A stretch of 55,269 nucleotides of DNA from Aureimonas sp. AU4. GTDB taxonomy: Bacteria > Pseudomonadota > Alphaproteobacteria > Rhizobiales > Rhizobiaceae. The DNA is taken from assembly GCF_001463765.1 (NCBI RefSeq), contig NZ_BBWK01000070.1:1-55269 (forward strand), given 5' to 3'. Positions within the stretch are counted from its first letter, which is position 1, and every line of letters begins with the position of its first letter. The notes under the pieces are model-generated. The model was not told the origin of the DNA. It searched no databases and saw nothing but the letters and a program-made list of their open reading frames with translations. This document shows positions 1-7,200 of this stretch, piece by piece. Both the position numbers and the translations under genes were made by a program.

Positions 1-361
1 GTTCAAGCGTCGGTAGGGTTAGGGCGTCGTGATCTCGGCCCACTTTCCGGCCGCGCGGATCTTCGCCAGGCGCATGTTGAGTTTGCCGATAATGTAGGCC
101 GTATGGAACTGACGCTTGGATCGTCCGTGTTGATCGTGTTGAAGCCGAGCGAGCAGAAAACGACCGGGTTGTGATTGCGAACCGGCGTGAAGTCGCAGCG
201 GTTAGTCGTACCTCACCACTGATGCTGTTGGTCGGGTCGTTCTATTCGAGATGATCGCCGCCGATGCCTTACATCGCACAGCCAAGCAGAAGCTGACTGA
301 CGCCCGACGTAGAGTCGTTGGCCGTGTTGCAACCAGCGGTGAAAGGGTCGCTCTCGTCGCG
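1..361. other. Degenerate prophage edge without an intact gene
   Basis: No open frame here has convincing protein character. On the minus strand a short stretch reads as plausible protein (DPFTAGCNTANDST, around 340-300) in the frame that follows the broken gene at 362-648, but it meets stops within about 30 codons. I read it as the decayed remainder of that tail-fibre-type gene. The left limit of the prophage lies outside the window. Confidence 0.4.
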
Positions 362-648
362 TCAGGTCGTGAAATTGAAGCGAGGATCAATGCCGTGGGT
401 GATCGCTATCGGGCCATCGGTCATGGTTGAGAGGCCGGAACCGTCCAGACCGCCGGCGTCCTGCACGAAGCCGACGTTGCGATGAGCTTGGCTGTAGCCA
501 TCAACAGAGATCCTTGCGCCAACTACAAACGGAAGAGCGGCCAATAGCGGAAACCGAAGTCGATCACCCGGCTCAGGAATGATCCCAGCTCCACAGGAAC
601 GGCGATGTTCCACTTGCGAGCGGCAACGCGACCAGGCAGACGGACCAT
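362..648 (-). pseudogene. Broken phage tail-fibre-type gene, copy A (5' part)
   Basis: An ATG at 648 follows a good ribosome-binding site (CCAAGGAAACCCC) and opens MVRLPGRVAARK. This matches the first residues MVRLPARVAANK of the SGNH-type gene that starts at 5960. The frame closes after about 41 codons, while another frame continues with sensible protein (GARISVDGYSQAHRN through DGPIAITHGIDPRF) to a stop at 362. A frameshift near 590 therefore separates the start from the body. The shared start, ribosome-binding site and upstream hairpin point to a duplicated module. Function is inferred from the paralogue only: a tail-fibre or tail-tip protein of a lost phage. Confidence 0.45.
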
Positions 649-673
649 GGGGTTTCCTTGGGCGCTCGGAAAA

Positions 674-696
674 GGCCGCCCTGGTGGAGGGCGGCC
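674..696 (-). terminator. Terminator-like hairpin between tail genes, copy A
   Basis: On the minus strand a 9-bp stem GGCCGCCCT/AGGGCGGCC with a CCACC loop is followed by TTTTCC. It would end minus-strand transcripts arriving from the tail gene at 1035-1541. A related, less perfect hairpin lies in front of the paralogous gene at 5987-6009. Confidence 0.55.
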
Positions 697-810
697 GCGA
701 AGGTGGATCGGGGGTTCAGACGAGGTTGTTTGCCGCACGGCGAAAGCAATGCTGCAATGTGGGCCGCTTCTGACTAGGTTCAGCGACGACCCAGATCTGT
801 GAGACATGCC

Positions 811-1053
811 ATGCACGACGACGACTTCATCACGCTCGACGCGCGTATCGACGGCCTGCGGGAGGCCATCGCTGCGATCGTCGGTAGCTTGAACGACAAC
901 AGTCCCGCCGTAGCCGCTTTGCAGGCTTTGCAGATACGCATGCAGCAGCAGCCAACGCATCAGGACGCGAAGAAGCAGGTCGAGCAGCTAATCGAAACAG
1001 CGACGAAACCGGATCGGCAGCGTGATGGGCTGAATTACGAGGCCGCTCGCTGA
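811..1053 (+). CDS. Small hypothetical protein (80 aa) on opposite strand of tail genes
   Basis: I do not recognise this protein. It starts MHDDDFITLDARID, is rich in Ala, Gln, Asp and Glu, and has helix-friendly periodicity (LREAIAAIVGSLNDN; AALQALQIRMQQQ), so a short coiled-coil or helical hairpin is likely. The ATG at 811 has a weak GAG upstream at about the right distance; an alternative ATG lies four codons earlier at 799. It runs against the tail genes and overlaps the end of the 1035-1541 gene by 19 bases. Such small counter-strand genes occur in prophages, but this frame could also be chance. Confidence 0.4.
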   Translation: MHDDDFITLDARIDGLREAIAAIVGSLNDNSPAVAALQALQIRMQQQPTHQDAKKQVEQLIETATKPDRQRDGLNYEAAR

Positions 1054-1541
1054 GCCTGTGGGTGCTTAGCGAACACGAACAGGTGCGCGACGAAGCCCAG
1101 CGGCTTGATCGGTACTGGGTTCGGGTTCGCCTTCCCGGCCTTGCCCGTGGTCTTGTCGGCTGTCTTGACCGTCAGCCCCAACATGATTGTGACGAGATCG
1201 CACAGAAGCCCGCTGGTCTGCGTCTTGGCATCGGCGTAGGCGTCGACATAGCTGTGATCGTTGGCAGGGATGTTGTCGAGCGTCAGCGTCACCTTGTCAG
1301 AACCGATGAGGTCGCCCGCCTTTAGGTCGAAGCCGCTCGCGACCGTGGCATAGCCTGCCGGCACCTTGCGGGACCGGAAAGTCGCGGCAGTCGAACCGGC
1401 GATGATCAGCTGCGAGTCTTTCGCCTTATCGAGGAAGGTCGGATACATGGCCCGCTTGTACTCGGTCGCGTCGTCGAGCCGCAGCCAGGCCGGTCCCATG
1501 TCGGTGCATATCCCGTGCCGCAGGATGCAGAACGGCGTCAT
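1035..1541 (-). CDS. Phage tail collar/fibre protein, copy A
   Basis: A 168-residue protein closely related to the one at 6691-7200. Shared blocks include DMGPAWLRLD, EYKRAMYP, AGYATVASGFDLKAGD and LIGSDKVTLT. The segment DNIPANDHSYVD resembles the 'P-x-H-x-H-S' loop of phage tail-collar domains, but the first His is Asn here while the paralogue keeps MPAHDHSY. The C-terminal KTTGKAGKA...PIKP also recurs. I chose the ATG at 1541 because MTPFCILRHG aligns with MTPIDILRHG of the paralogue; the open frame extends upstream without matching anything. Probably a structural tail protein of a defunct phage. Whether it is expressed cannot be told. Confidence 0.55.
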   Translation of the reverse strand: MTPFCILRHGICTDMGPAWLRLDDATEYKRAMYPTFLDKAKDSQLIIAGSTAATFRSRKVPAGYATVASGFDLKAGDLIGSDKVTLTLDNIPANDHSYVDAYADAKTQTSGLLCDLVTIMLGLTVKTADKTTGKAGKANPNPVPIKPLGFVAHLFVFAKHPQAQRAAS

Positions 1542-1839
1542 CAGATGCCGCCCAATAGCTGGTGCCATAGGCGACGCCCGCCCCACGGATGGTGGGCGCG
1601 TACTCGAACCGCTTGCCCGTGCTGTCGATGATGCTGGCCAGAACGCGGCGGTCGCAGGCACGGAACCGTTGGAACCGGCAATGGACCTCGCCGATGCCGT
1701 CGGCGGGGATCACGCTCGGCTCGATCTGAGGCGTCGAGATACTTTCGGTCGTAGATGTTTTGTCCCCTGACCATACCCCGATTACTACGGCCCCTGTGCC
1801 TATGGCCGCAGCGAAGAAGACGGCTAGAAGCTACTTCAT
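1542..1839 (-). pseudogene. Secreted/anchored phage protein broken by an amber codon at position 3
   Basis: From the ATG at 1839 the frame reads Met-Lys-stop, the stop being TAG (cta at 1831-1833). It then continues open with a typical signal or anchor segment (LLAVFFAAAIGTGAVVIG) and a soluble part (EVHCRFQRFRACDRR, STGKRFEYAPTIRGAGVAYG). The hydrophobic segment directly after a two-residue start is what an intact lipoprotein or anchored phage protein would show, so the TAG looks like a nonsense mutation. The frame runs into the start region of the collar gene at 1541, where its own end is unclear. I do not recognise the family. Confidence 0.45.
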
Positions 1840-1881
1840 TTTTAGGCTCCCTGGATGGGGTCCCAGAACTTCATGACCTGT

Positions 1882-2079
1882 TCAGGGAAGGGTGTTGGCG
1901 AACACGAACAGGCCGAGGACGCCGAGCATGGTCCACTTCAGGAAGCGACGCGTGCGCCGGATCGATTTGGTCAGCTCGATCGCGTCGAAGACGAACTTGC
2001 GGCGCTCACCGCCCATCTGGCCGAGCGCCTTCAGCGTCTCGACCTCGTTGTCTCGTAGCTCGGTCAGCCACTTCATCAT
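1882..2079 (-). CDS. Small phage membrane protein (65 aa)
   Basis: The charged N-terminal part (MMKWLTELRDNEVETLKALG) is helical, followed by a basic patch (KSIRRTRRFLK) and one C-terminal transmembrane segment (WTMLGVLGLFVFANTLP). The ATG at 2079 overlaps the stop of the upstream small gene (ATGATGA), so the pair is probably translationally coupled. The location just downstream of an endolysin-type gene, with one membrane span, suggests a lysis accessory such as a holin or spanin-like component. That function is inference; no family motif is visible. Confidence 0.5.
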   Translation of the reverse strand: MMKWLTELRDNEVETLKALGQMGGERRKFVFDAIELTKSIRRTRRFLKWTMLGVLGLFVFANTLP

Positions 2080-2243
2080 CGGATCGCTGGGGTTCGATCC
2101 TTAGGGATCCGCTCGAGACGGTGGGACTTGTTGACGATCTCGCTGATGGCGGTGGAATGGCCGGTGAGGTTCCGACCGAGTGGTTCGGTGCTGCGCCCCA
2201 GCATGCCAAGCCGCCGCGCGATGTCGGATAGGTCTTCTGTCAC
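2076..2243 (-). CDS. Small hypothetical phage protein (55 aa)
   Basis: A short frame from a GTG at 2243, preceded by GAGG at an 8-base distance, reads MTEDLSDIARRLGMLG and continues with GHSTAISEIVNKSHRLERI. It is polar and mostly helical, with no cysteine and no membrane segment. Its TGA (2076-2078) overlaps the ATG of the next gene. It lies 24 bp downstream of the endolysin pseudogene, so endolysin, this gene and the 65-aa membrane protein form one lysis-type string. Function unknown. Confidence 0.45.
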   Translation of the reverse strand: MTEDLSDIARRLGMLGRSTEPLGRNLTGHSTAISEIVNKSHRLERIPKDRTPAIR

Positions 2244-2267
2244 TGGCTCGGCCTCGTATGCGTGGGA

Positions 2268-3152
2268 TCAGGCCGCCGCGTTGCGCGGGGCGAGGTAGGC
2301 GCCCAGCCCGGCACCGAGCGCCGTCAGGATCGTCGTTAGGGGAAGGATCGTTCCGGGATCGCTTGCGACGTCGGCTGGGATGGTGTGGATTTCCACTAGA
2401 AGGAGAAGTAGGAGGTTCGGCAGACCGGCGCCGATGAGACCGCCCGTCGCCTTGCTGGTCGGCCCGCCAGCGGATGCCGTGGGCTGCAACGCGGGCACGG
2501 AAGCAGGAGCTTCATAGACGGGCGTCAGCACGATCGGCGCGGGCGCGGTTTCCTTCACCACGACGATGGGCTCGGGCTCGCTCGCGGCGCCGTAGCGGGC
2601 GGCCACGAGCGCGCCGTCAAACAGATTCGCGTGGCCGGCGATGGTCTCGGCGTGATCCGTGCCGTTCAAGACGCGGCGAGCCTCGCGGTAATCCGCATCG
2701 CCATCGTGGACGTATTGCCCCAGCTTCCGCCCCGTGAAGGTGCCGACCAGCATACCCTCGACGCAGATCCGCGCAGCAATCGAGGTTTGTTCGGCCAGCG
2801 ACGAATTGGCAACGAGGTTGACGTCAAGACGATCCAACCAGTCCTTGTAGTTCCACCGGCCGGTGAAATGGCCGAAACTATACCCCTTGAATCACTTTCC
2901 GTCGCCGGTCTGCGTGTTGCCGAGATCGCCCCGCTCCTCGTACGCTGCGCCGGACGCGTATTCCTCCATCGTGAGGAACCGGTCGCTTTCGTGGGACACC
3001 GTACCGAGGATGTAGGCGAGCCTCCGACGATCACCGTCGCCGTGCTCGACGAAGGCCAGGAGAAGCGCAGACATGCCGTCCACGGCCCGCTGCTGAAGGC
3101 TGCCGCCGGACGGCTTCGCTCGCATGGCCGAGAAGAACGCGGCGTGATCCAT
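2268..3152 (-). pseudogene. Phage endolysin (GH19/lysozyme-like) with C-terminal membrane tail, interrupted by TGA
   Basis: Residues 1-86 carry the N-terminal half of a GH19-like peptidoglycan hydrolase (DHAAFFSAMR, LAYILGTVSHESDRF with the candidate catalytic Glu in HES, then YEERGDLGNTQTGDGK). A single in-frame TGA (tca at 2892-2894) follows. The same frame goes straight on with the expected second half (FKGYSFGHFTGRWNYKDW, AARICVEGMLVGTFTGRKL, ARRVLNGTDHAE). The C-terminus adds a Pro/Ala linker and hydrophobic segments (LLLLLLVEIHTI; ILTALGAGLGAYLAP), like endolysins carrying an export or holin-like tail. With no frameshift, one base change would restore about 294 residues. The product would cleave host peptidoglycan at lysis. 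Confidence 0.65.
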
Positions 3153-3174
3153 GGGTGTGCTCCAGGCAAAGAGA

Positions 3175-3198
3175 AAGGCGCCCGGTCAAGGGCGCCTT
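3175..3198 (-). terminator. Hairpin upstream of the endolysin
   Basis: Perfect 9-bp stem AAGGCGCCC/GGGCGCCTT with a 6-base loop. On the minus strand it is followed by TCTCTTTG. It separates the small membrane ORF at 3254-3403 from the endolysin, so it would end that transcript or act as an attenuator. Confidence 0.5.
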
Positions 3199-3253
3199 GG
3201 TTGACCTCTGCCGGGATAGGCGAGGCGAGCAGTCTGTGATTGCTAGGCCTTCG

Positions 3254-3403
3254 TCAGGCGTCGGCCGGGACCGTCATTCTGTGGTGCCAGTAGCGAAGGT
3301 GCGCATCGATCTTCGGTCCGGCCAGAATGCCGTTCACCGCGGCCAGCCAAAGGGTCGCCGATATCAGAATGCCAAGAACGATGCCGTTGAAGGGACTGCG
3401 CAT
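3254..3403 (-). CDS. Small membrane protein (49 aa), prophage
   Basis: The frame reads MRSPFNGIVLGILISATLW followed by LAAVNGILAGPKIDAHLRYWHHR. It has one clear transmembrane segment in the first half and a polar, His-rich C-terminus. I start at the ATG at 3403; another ATG four codons upstream (3415) is possible and neither has a strong ribosome-binding site. Its position directly upstream of an endolysin would suit a holin or small lysis protein. That is inference; the family is not recognised. Confidence 0.35.
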   Translation of the reverse strand: MRSPFNGIVLGILISATLWLAAVNGILAGPKIDAHLRYWHHRMTVPADA

Positions 3404-3570
3404 GAAAGGACTCATCGGGCTTGCCGTCTGAGGCGGATGATGGCCGGAAGGGATGACTAAAACGTGTCCAAATGTCACAACTCATGCGCGTTCAAAATGA
3501 GGCAGCGCTGGCGTTATGACGCGATGCAGCAATGATTTGCGAGCGACAAGTGCGGAATACCTTCGATCGC

Positions 3571-3837
3571 ATGCCAGTACAGCTAAACCCATGGCAGCCA
3601 TGGTTCGCATCGCGTCCTGTGACCATAACCGCGCCGATCGGCGAATGGTCGAGCCAGACCATTTGGATGCGCCGCGTCATGAGACGGCGCAACCGTAAGG
3701 CGCGTGGCAGTATCAGCTCTGACGGTTGCGCTCCATCCAGGTCAGCGACCGGGCACGATGGAGGCGGATTGTCAGTGCACCACTCGCGTGTGACGATGCG
3801 AAGCCGAAAGCGAGATGACACTTTGACCGAGCGGTAG
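3571..3837 (+). CDS. Small phage-type protein with WFxxRPV motif
   Basis: The frame starts MPVQLNPWQPWFASRPVTI and continues IWMRRVMRRRNRK. A Trp-Phe-x-x-Arg-Pro-Val block followed by W/M-x-R-x-V-x-R-R is reminiscent of small conserved phage proteins that I know only as hypothetical. The frame is open back to an ATG at 3532. The distal half (SISSDGCAPSRSATG) looks like low-quality sequence, so the gene may be truncated. The opposite strand also has an open frame with no better credentials. Confidence 0.3.
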   Translation: MPVQLNPWQPWFASRPVTITAPIGEWSSQTIWMRRVMRRRNRKARGSISSDGCAPSRSATGHDGGGLSVHHSRVTMRSRKRDDTLTER

Positions 3838-3901
3838 GCCCGGCCGACTGTCCCTTCAAGCGTCAGTTGGACTGCTTTCAGCCCTTTCCCATCCCAAAAC
3901 G

Positions 3902-3920
3902 GCCCGGCACAAAGCCGGGC
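3902..3920 (-). terminator. GC-rich hairpin in prophage spacer
   Basis: Perfect 7-bp stem GCCCGGC/GCCGGGC with a 5-base loop. On the minus strand it is followed by CGTTTTGG, so it would work best as a minus-strand terminator. Confidence 0.35.
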
Positions 3921-3977
3921 GAGAGGTGTTCTGGAGTGGGGGCGTCAGGCGGTCGTTTTCATCGATTGTTTACGAAG

Positions 3978-4001
3978 GGAAGCTCATCAGGATGAGCTTC
4001 C
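3978..4001 (+). promoter_or_regulatory. Perfect inverted repeat in the leader of the VanZ-like gene
   Basis: GGAAGCTCAT and ATGAGCTTCC flank a CAGG tetraloop, a perfect 10-bp stem. It ends 18 bases before the ATG at 4020. It could be an operator or an RNA hairpin; with no T tract after it, it is not a standard terminator. Confidence 0.4.
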
Positions 4002-4019
4002 GCTGATTAAAGGCCGTGC

Positions 4020-4397
4020 ATGCCGACCCGACATTTTAGCCATGCGGCGTGGTTCTTTCTGGCCGCGATCGTGTTCATCACCATCGCGCCGATCGGACTG
4101 CGGCCGGAGCAAATTCTGACGGACGATCTAGATCGAGCCATCGCTTTTGCGGTGCTCGCCATCCTGTTTGTCATCGCGTACCCACGCAGATGGGTCGCCA
4201 TAGGTTTGGTTCTCATTCTTGGAGCGGGAGGTATTGAACTGCTGCAGCTCATCACCTCCACCAGACACGCCCGGATCGAAGATGCCGTCGTGAAGGCGAC
4301 AGGTGTGGCGTTGGGCGTGGCCCTTGGATGTCTGTTTAACGAAGTCACGTCGCCGCCGAGGTGCTCCAGACGAACGGCCAACGCATCGCGGTCCTGA
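4020..4397 (+). CDS. VanZ-like small integral membrane protein
   Basis: A 125-residue protein with three to four hydrophobic segments (AAWFFLAAIVFITIAPIG; AIAFAVLAILFVIAY; WVAIGLVLILGAGGIELLQL; ALGVALGCLF). The block GIELLQLITSTRHARIEDAVVKATG is the typical end of VanZ-like proteins of alphaproteobacteria (I-E-x-L-Q ... R-x-x-x-x-D-x-x-x-N/K). VanZ of glycopeptide-resistant bacteria gives low-level teicoplanin resistance, but most VanZ-like proteins have no assigned role. The last ~14 residues (CSRRTANASRS) look untypical. It lies in the prophage remnant yet may be a chromosomal or cargo gene. Confidence 0.6.
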   Translation: MPTRHFSHAAWFFLAAIVFITIAPIGLRPEQILTDDLDRAIAFAVLAILFVIAYPRRWVAIGLVLILGAGGIELLQLITSTRHARIEDAVVKATGVALGVALGCLFNEVTSPPRCSRRTANASRS

Positions 4398-4537
4398 GTT
4401 TGAGATTAGCGATACGCAGATTATGAACGCCGTTTTCACCAAAGCGCTTAATTTCCACTGATCTCACCCATTTAGGGTACGCTTTTGGGTTGTGAGCACC
4501 CTAGTCTTCTCGCCAAGAAATCGATCGAGAGGATTTG

Positions 4538-4765
4538 ATGTTACGGATAGACGAAGGCCCGTTTAGCAACGTAACCCAGCGTCCGCAGGACGACTTACAT
4601 CCGGCTTTGCAGAGCGATCCTGCGCTGCCGCCTTTTGGGTTGGTCATGCTCGCCCTCTACGTCACAAGCGTTGGACGGCTGATCAGGCCACGACCTTTAC
4701 CACCCGCAGGTTCTTCACACGCAGCTTGTAAGAGCCAGCCCTCGACGCGATTGCCCGCAGGTTGA
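4538..4765 (+). CDS. Doubtful small ORF (75 aa)
   Basis: The ATG at 4538 has a good ribosome-binding site (GAGAGGATTTG) and the first 48 residues read plausibly (MLRIDEGPFSNVTQR, FGLVMLALYVTSVGRL). From about 4683 it overlaps the 3' end of the SGNH-type gene on the other strand, where the translation is almost certainly antisense noise. It may be a fragment whose original end was lost. Not recognised. Confidence 0.25.
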   Translation: MLRIDEGPFSNVTQRPQDDLHPALQSDPALPPFGLVMLALYVTSVGRLIRPRPLPPAGSSHAACKSQPSTRLPAG

Positions 4766-5960
4766 AGGTCAGCCACGTCTTCGCGTCGAAAGCGGGGATG
4801 ACAATGCGCTGTGTGCGGACGGGCATCGAGAACGTCTCGTCGGGACCTGTTCGATTGACGGGCAGCATATCCATGGTCTCGATCGCAGCACCCGTTCCGC
4901 CGATCGAGCCGTTCGCCCGCATATAGAGGCGCACGGCTCTAAGGTTCACCGGGTTCTCGACCGTGATCTCAGCCATCGCCTCAACGACGTCGCCGGGGCT
5001 CCAGGCGTTGATGTTGATGTCCTGCGTCAGGCCAATCTGCTCGCCAGCCGCCGTGAACGTGATGTCGAACACCTGCTCGTTGTTGGCGACCGTTCCGACT
5101 GCCGTGGCCGAGCCACTGCGCGTGCGGCCCAGCTCGTCGCGAGGTCGCCCGTGATGCCGGTCGGCTTAATGCCAACATTGCCGACAAAAGTTGGGTTGAC
5201 CGACAAGGGCATGCCATCCGTGCGCGACAGTGGGGTGAGGCCGCGTGCCAGCAGGAAGGCGGCGAAAGCCTTCCCGGCATAGTAAGCACCCTCCTCGGCT
5301 TCATGGACCTGCGGCGTCTCTGGCGCCACATAGCCGGACTCGAACGTGATTGCAGACGAGGTCTTGGTGTCCCACAAGACGGTGGCTAGATCGAAGATCG
5401 ACACTATCTTCTTCCCAGTCGCATAGTCGCGCAGGCCTTGGTTCAAGATGTCGAGTTGCGCGATTTGCGCAGACGACATGTTGTTGGCGCCGGCGTCCAG
5501 CACAACCCACGCCTCGAAGCCCTTCGTGCGGGCTGCGTCGATCGCCGTCTTGAAGTTGGCGAGTGCGGTCGCGCCGGACGTCGAAGCAGATGGGTACTGC
5601 TGGGCGATGTCGTTGACGCCCATGTGCAGATAGAGCGCCCCCCCCCGCGGCCGTCAGGCTGTCGAGAGATGCAGTGAGGCGCGCCAGGATCTGGTTGGAG
5701 CGCTCGCCGGACACACCAAAGTTGCCGATCAGCCGGTAGACGAAGCCGGCAAGGTCGTTGCCCCAGTTGAAGTGATTGTAGGCGGACTTGTTGCGTTTGG
5801 TGCTGTCGAGATGGATCTGAGTCACGCGGCTGTCACCGAGCGCCGCGACGCGAACAGATGGGAGTGCTGGCACTACGCCACCGCCGCCGATTAGGCCCAG
5901 CGCTACAAGGTTCGCAATGCTCCGCTTGTTCGCGGCGACACGGGCAGGCAGACGGACCAT
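4683..5960 (-). pseudogene. SGNH/GDSL-hydrolase-type phage tail gene, copy B, two frameshifts
   Basis: Starts at the ATG at 5960 (AAGGAGAACCCC upstream). The first frame gives MVRLPARVAANK, the SGNH block I signature VRVAALGDSRV, and reaches DSLTAAGG. At a run of nine G on the coding strand (5638-5646) the frame is lost; the next frame resumes with LYLHMGVNDIAQQ (block III, G-x-N-D) and ends near VHEAEEGAYYAGKAF. A second shift near 5118 leads to the C-terminal domain (NNEQVFDITFTAAGEQIGLT, ending LRVVKVVA), probably a beta-sandwich carbohydrate-binding fold. Eight G would repair the first break. SGNH domains in tail fibres typically deacetylate surface polysaccharides. Inactive as read here, unless slippage or phase variation restores it. 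Confidence 0.65.
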
Positions 5961-5986
5961 GGGGTTCTCCTTGGGGGCACGAAAAT

Positions 5987-6009
5987 GGCCGTCCTGGTGA
6001 AGAGCGGCC
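5987..6009 (-). terminator. Imperfect hairpin upstream of SGNH tail gene, copy B
   Basis: On the minus strand GGCCGCTCT and AGGACGGCC pair around TCACC with one mismatch and one G-T pair, followed by ATTTTCG. It sits where the hairpin 674-696 sits before the other copy, 27 bases upstream of the start codon. Confidence 0.4.
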
Positions 6010-6169
6010 GCAAAGGTCGGATTGGATGGACGTCGGACTGCAGCGTTAAGCATGACGCCGCCAACCGTTTGTCGGTGAGGTACGACGAAGCTACAGACGT
6101 CGACACTGATCAACGGCAATTCGGTGAATGCGACGGAAGTACAGATCGTTTGCGAACGACAATCGAGCG

Positions 6170-6325
6170 ATGGCGATAGAGCCATTTCCGCTATCGATAT
6201 GCTTCGCGACTTATCTGGCGGTCTTGGTTATCGCCATCGTCGCTTTAGTTGGCGCGGGTCTGGCAGTTTATTCGATCGGGTCAAAACTGTTGCTGTCACT
6301 TCCGGCCATCTGGAAGGAGCGCTAG
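6170..6325 (+). CDS. Small membrane protein (51 aa), prophage
   Basis: The frame reads MAIEPFPLSICFATYLAVLV and continues through IVALVGAGLAVYSIGSKLL to WKER. One long transmembrane segment is followed by an amphipathic end. The ATG at 6170 has GAGCG a few bases upstream; an earlier ATG at 6128 is open but gives a very polar leader. It opposes the tail genes. Size and single span fit a phage small membrane protein, function unknown. Confidence 0.4.
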   Translation: MAIEPFPLSICFATYLAVLVIAIVALVGAGLAVYSIGSKLLLSLPAIWKER

Positions 6326-6343
6326 GAACGTAGACCCGCACTG

Positions 6344-6690
6344 TCAGTTGAAACGGTAGAAGGCTACCGCAAGTGGTATGGCGAAGCGTTTGGGTCGCGA
6401 CACACCATCGGCTGCCAGCGCCACATTGAAGGCACCAGTGGCGGTCACGCGATCAACGCCGGAGACGAGAAGCCGGTCGTACAGCACGGCGCCCTTCAAG
6501 AAGCTTCGGTCGTGCGGCGAGAGGATCGGCCAAAGCAGTCGCGGGATGGACACGTCGAACACGGTTCAAGCCGGCACTGCGTAGAACCGGTCAGAGCTAT
6601 CGAACCCCATCTCCCAAGCGATCTCGCACGTCCTGCGGTACTGGATGCCGTTCAGACGTTCAAACTCGACCGCCGAGAGCGTATAGAGGC
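6344..6690 (-). pseudogene. Phage minor gene interrupted by in-frame TGA
   Basis: Right after the stop of the collar gene at 6691, a frame without a visible start codon reads LYTLSAVEFERLNGIQYRR and CEIAWEMGFDSSDRFYAVPA. It meets TGA (tca at 6566-6568) and continues in the same frame as VFDVSIPRLLWPILSPHDRS to AVAFYRFN. The two halves look like one protein of about 115 residues cut by a nonsense codon and lacking its start. Not recognised. The second half could be made alone from the GTG at 6562. Confidence 0.35.
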
Positions 6691-7200
6691 TTACTGGCGC
6701 GGCAGTCCGGCGAAGACGAACAGATAAGCCACGAAGCCAGGCGGCTTGATCGGGACGAGATCTGGTGTCGCCTTGCCGGCTTTGCCGGTGGTCTTGGACG
6801 GCGACGATGCGGTGATGCCCGTCAGGAGCGGTAAGAGACCGCTGGCGAGCCCAGCATTGCCAGCCGTAGCAATCGCTGTGTCATCGACGTAGCTGTGATC
6901 GTGAGCCGGCATGTTGTCGATTGTTAGCGTCACTTTGTCGGACCCGATCAGGTCGCCCGCCTTCAGGTCGAAGCCGCTCGCCACCGTTGCGTAGCCCGCC
7001 GGTACCCTCAGGCACTTGAACGTGTCGCTCGTCTTGCCCGGCAGGATCAGCCGCGAGTCCTTCGCCTTGTCGAGGAACACGGGATACATGGCCCGCTTGT
7101 ACTCGGTCGCGCCATCAAGCCGCAGCCAGGCCGGTCCCATGTCAGTGAACATCCCGTGTCGCAGGATGTCGATCGGCGTCATCAGGTCGGGCGTGCTCAT
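6691..7200 (-). CDS. Phage tail collar/fibre protein, copy B
   Basis: A 169-residue intact protein starting MSTPDLMTPIDILRHGMFTD. It shares DMGPAWLRLD, EYKRAMYP, AGYATVASGFDLKAGD and LIGSDKVTLT with copy A at 1035-1541, and has the tail-collar-like loop DNMPAHDHSY. The ATG overlaps the stop of the DUF4376-type gene (ATGA), so the two were once coupled. The C-terminus (KTTGKAGKA...PIKPPGFVAYLFVFA) differs from copy A mainly in the middle (residues ~105-130), as expected for divergent receptor-facing or spacer regions. Likely tail-tip or fibre structural protein. Confidence 0.6.
   Translation of the reverse strand: MSTPDLMTPIDILRHGMFTDMGPAWLRLDGATEYKRAMYPVFLDKAKDSRLILPGKTSDTFKCLRVPAGYATVASGFDLKAGDLIGSDKVTLTIDNMPAHDHSYVDDTAIATAGNAGLASGLLPLLTGITASSPSKTTGKAGKATPDLVPIKPPGFVAYLFVFAGLPRQ

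Noticed and set aside
3492-3821. Minus-strand frame of 109 codons opposite the WFxxRPV-type gene
   Set aside because: No recognisable motif; the plus-strand frame has better protein character, although both are weak.
1831-6568. Stop-codon recoding by the phage (TAG at 1831, TGA at 2892 and 6566)
   Set aside because: Frameshifts in neighbouring genes, missing starts and different stop types fit ordinary decay; no suppressor tRNA gene is seen in the window.
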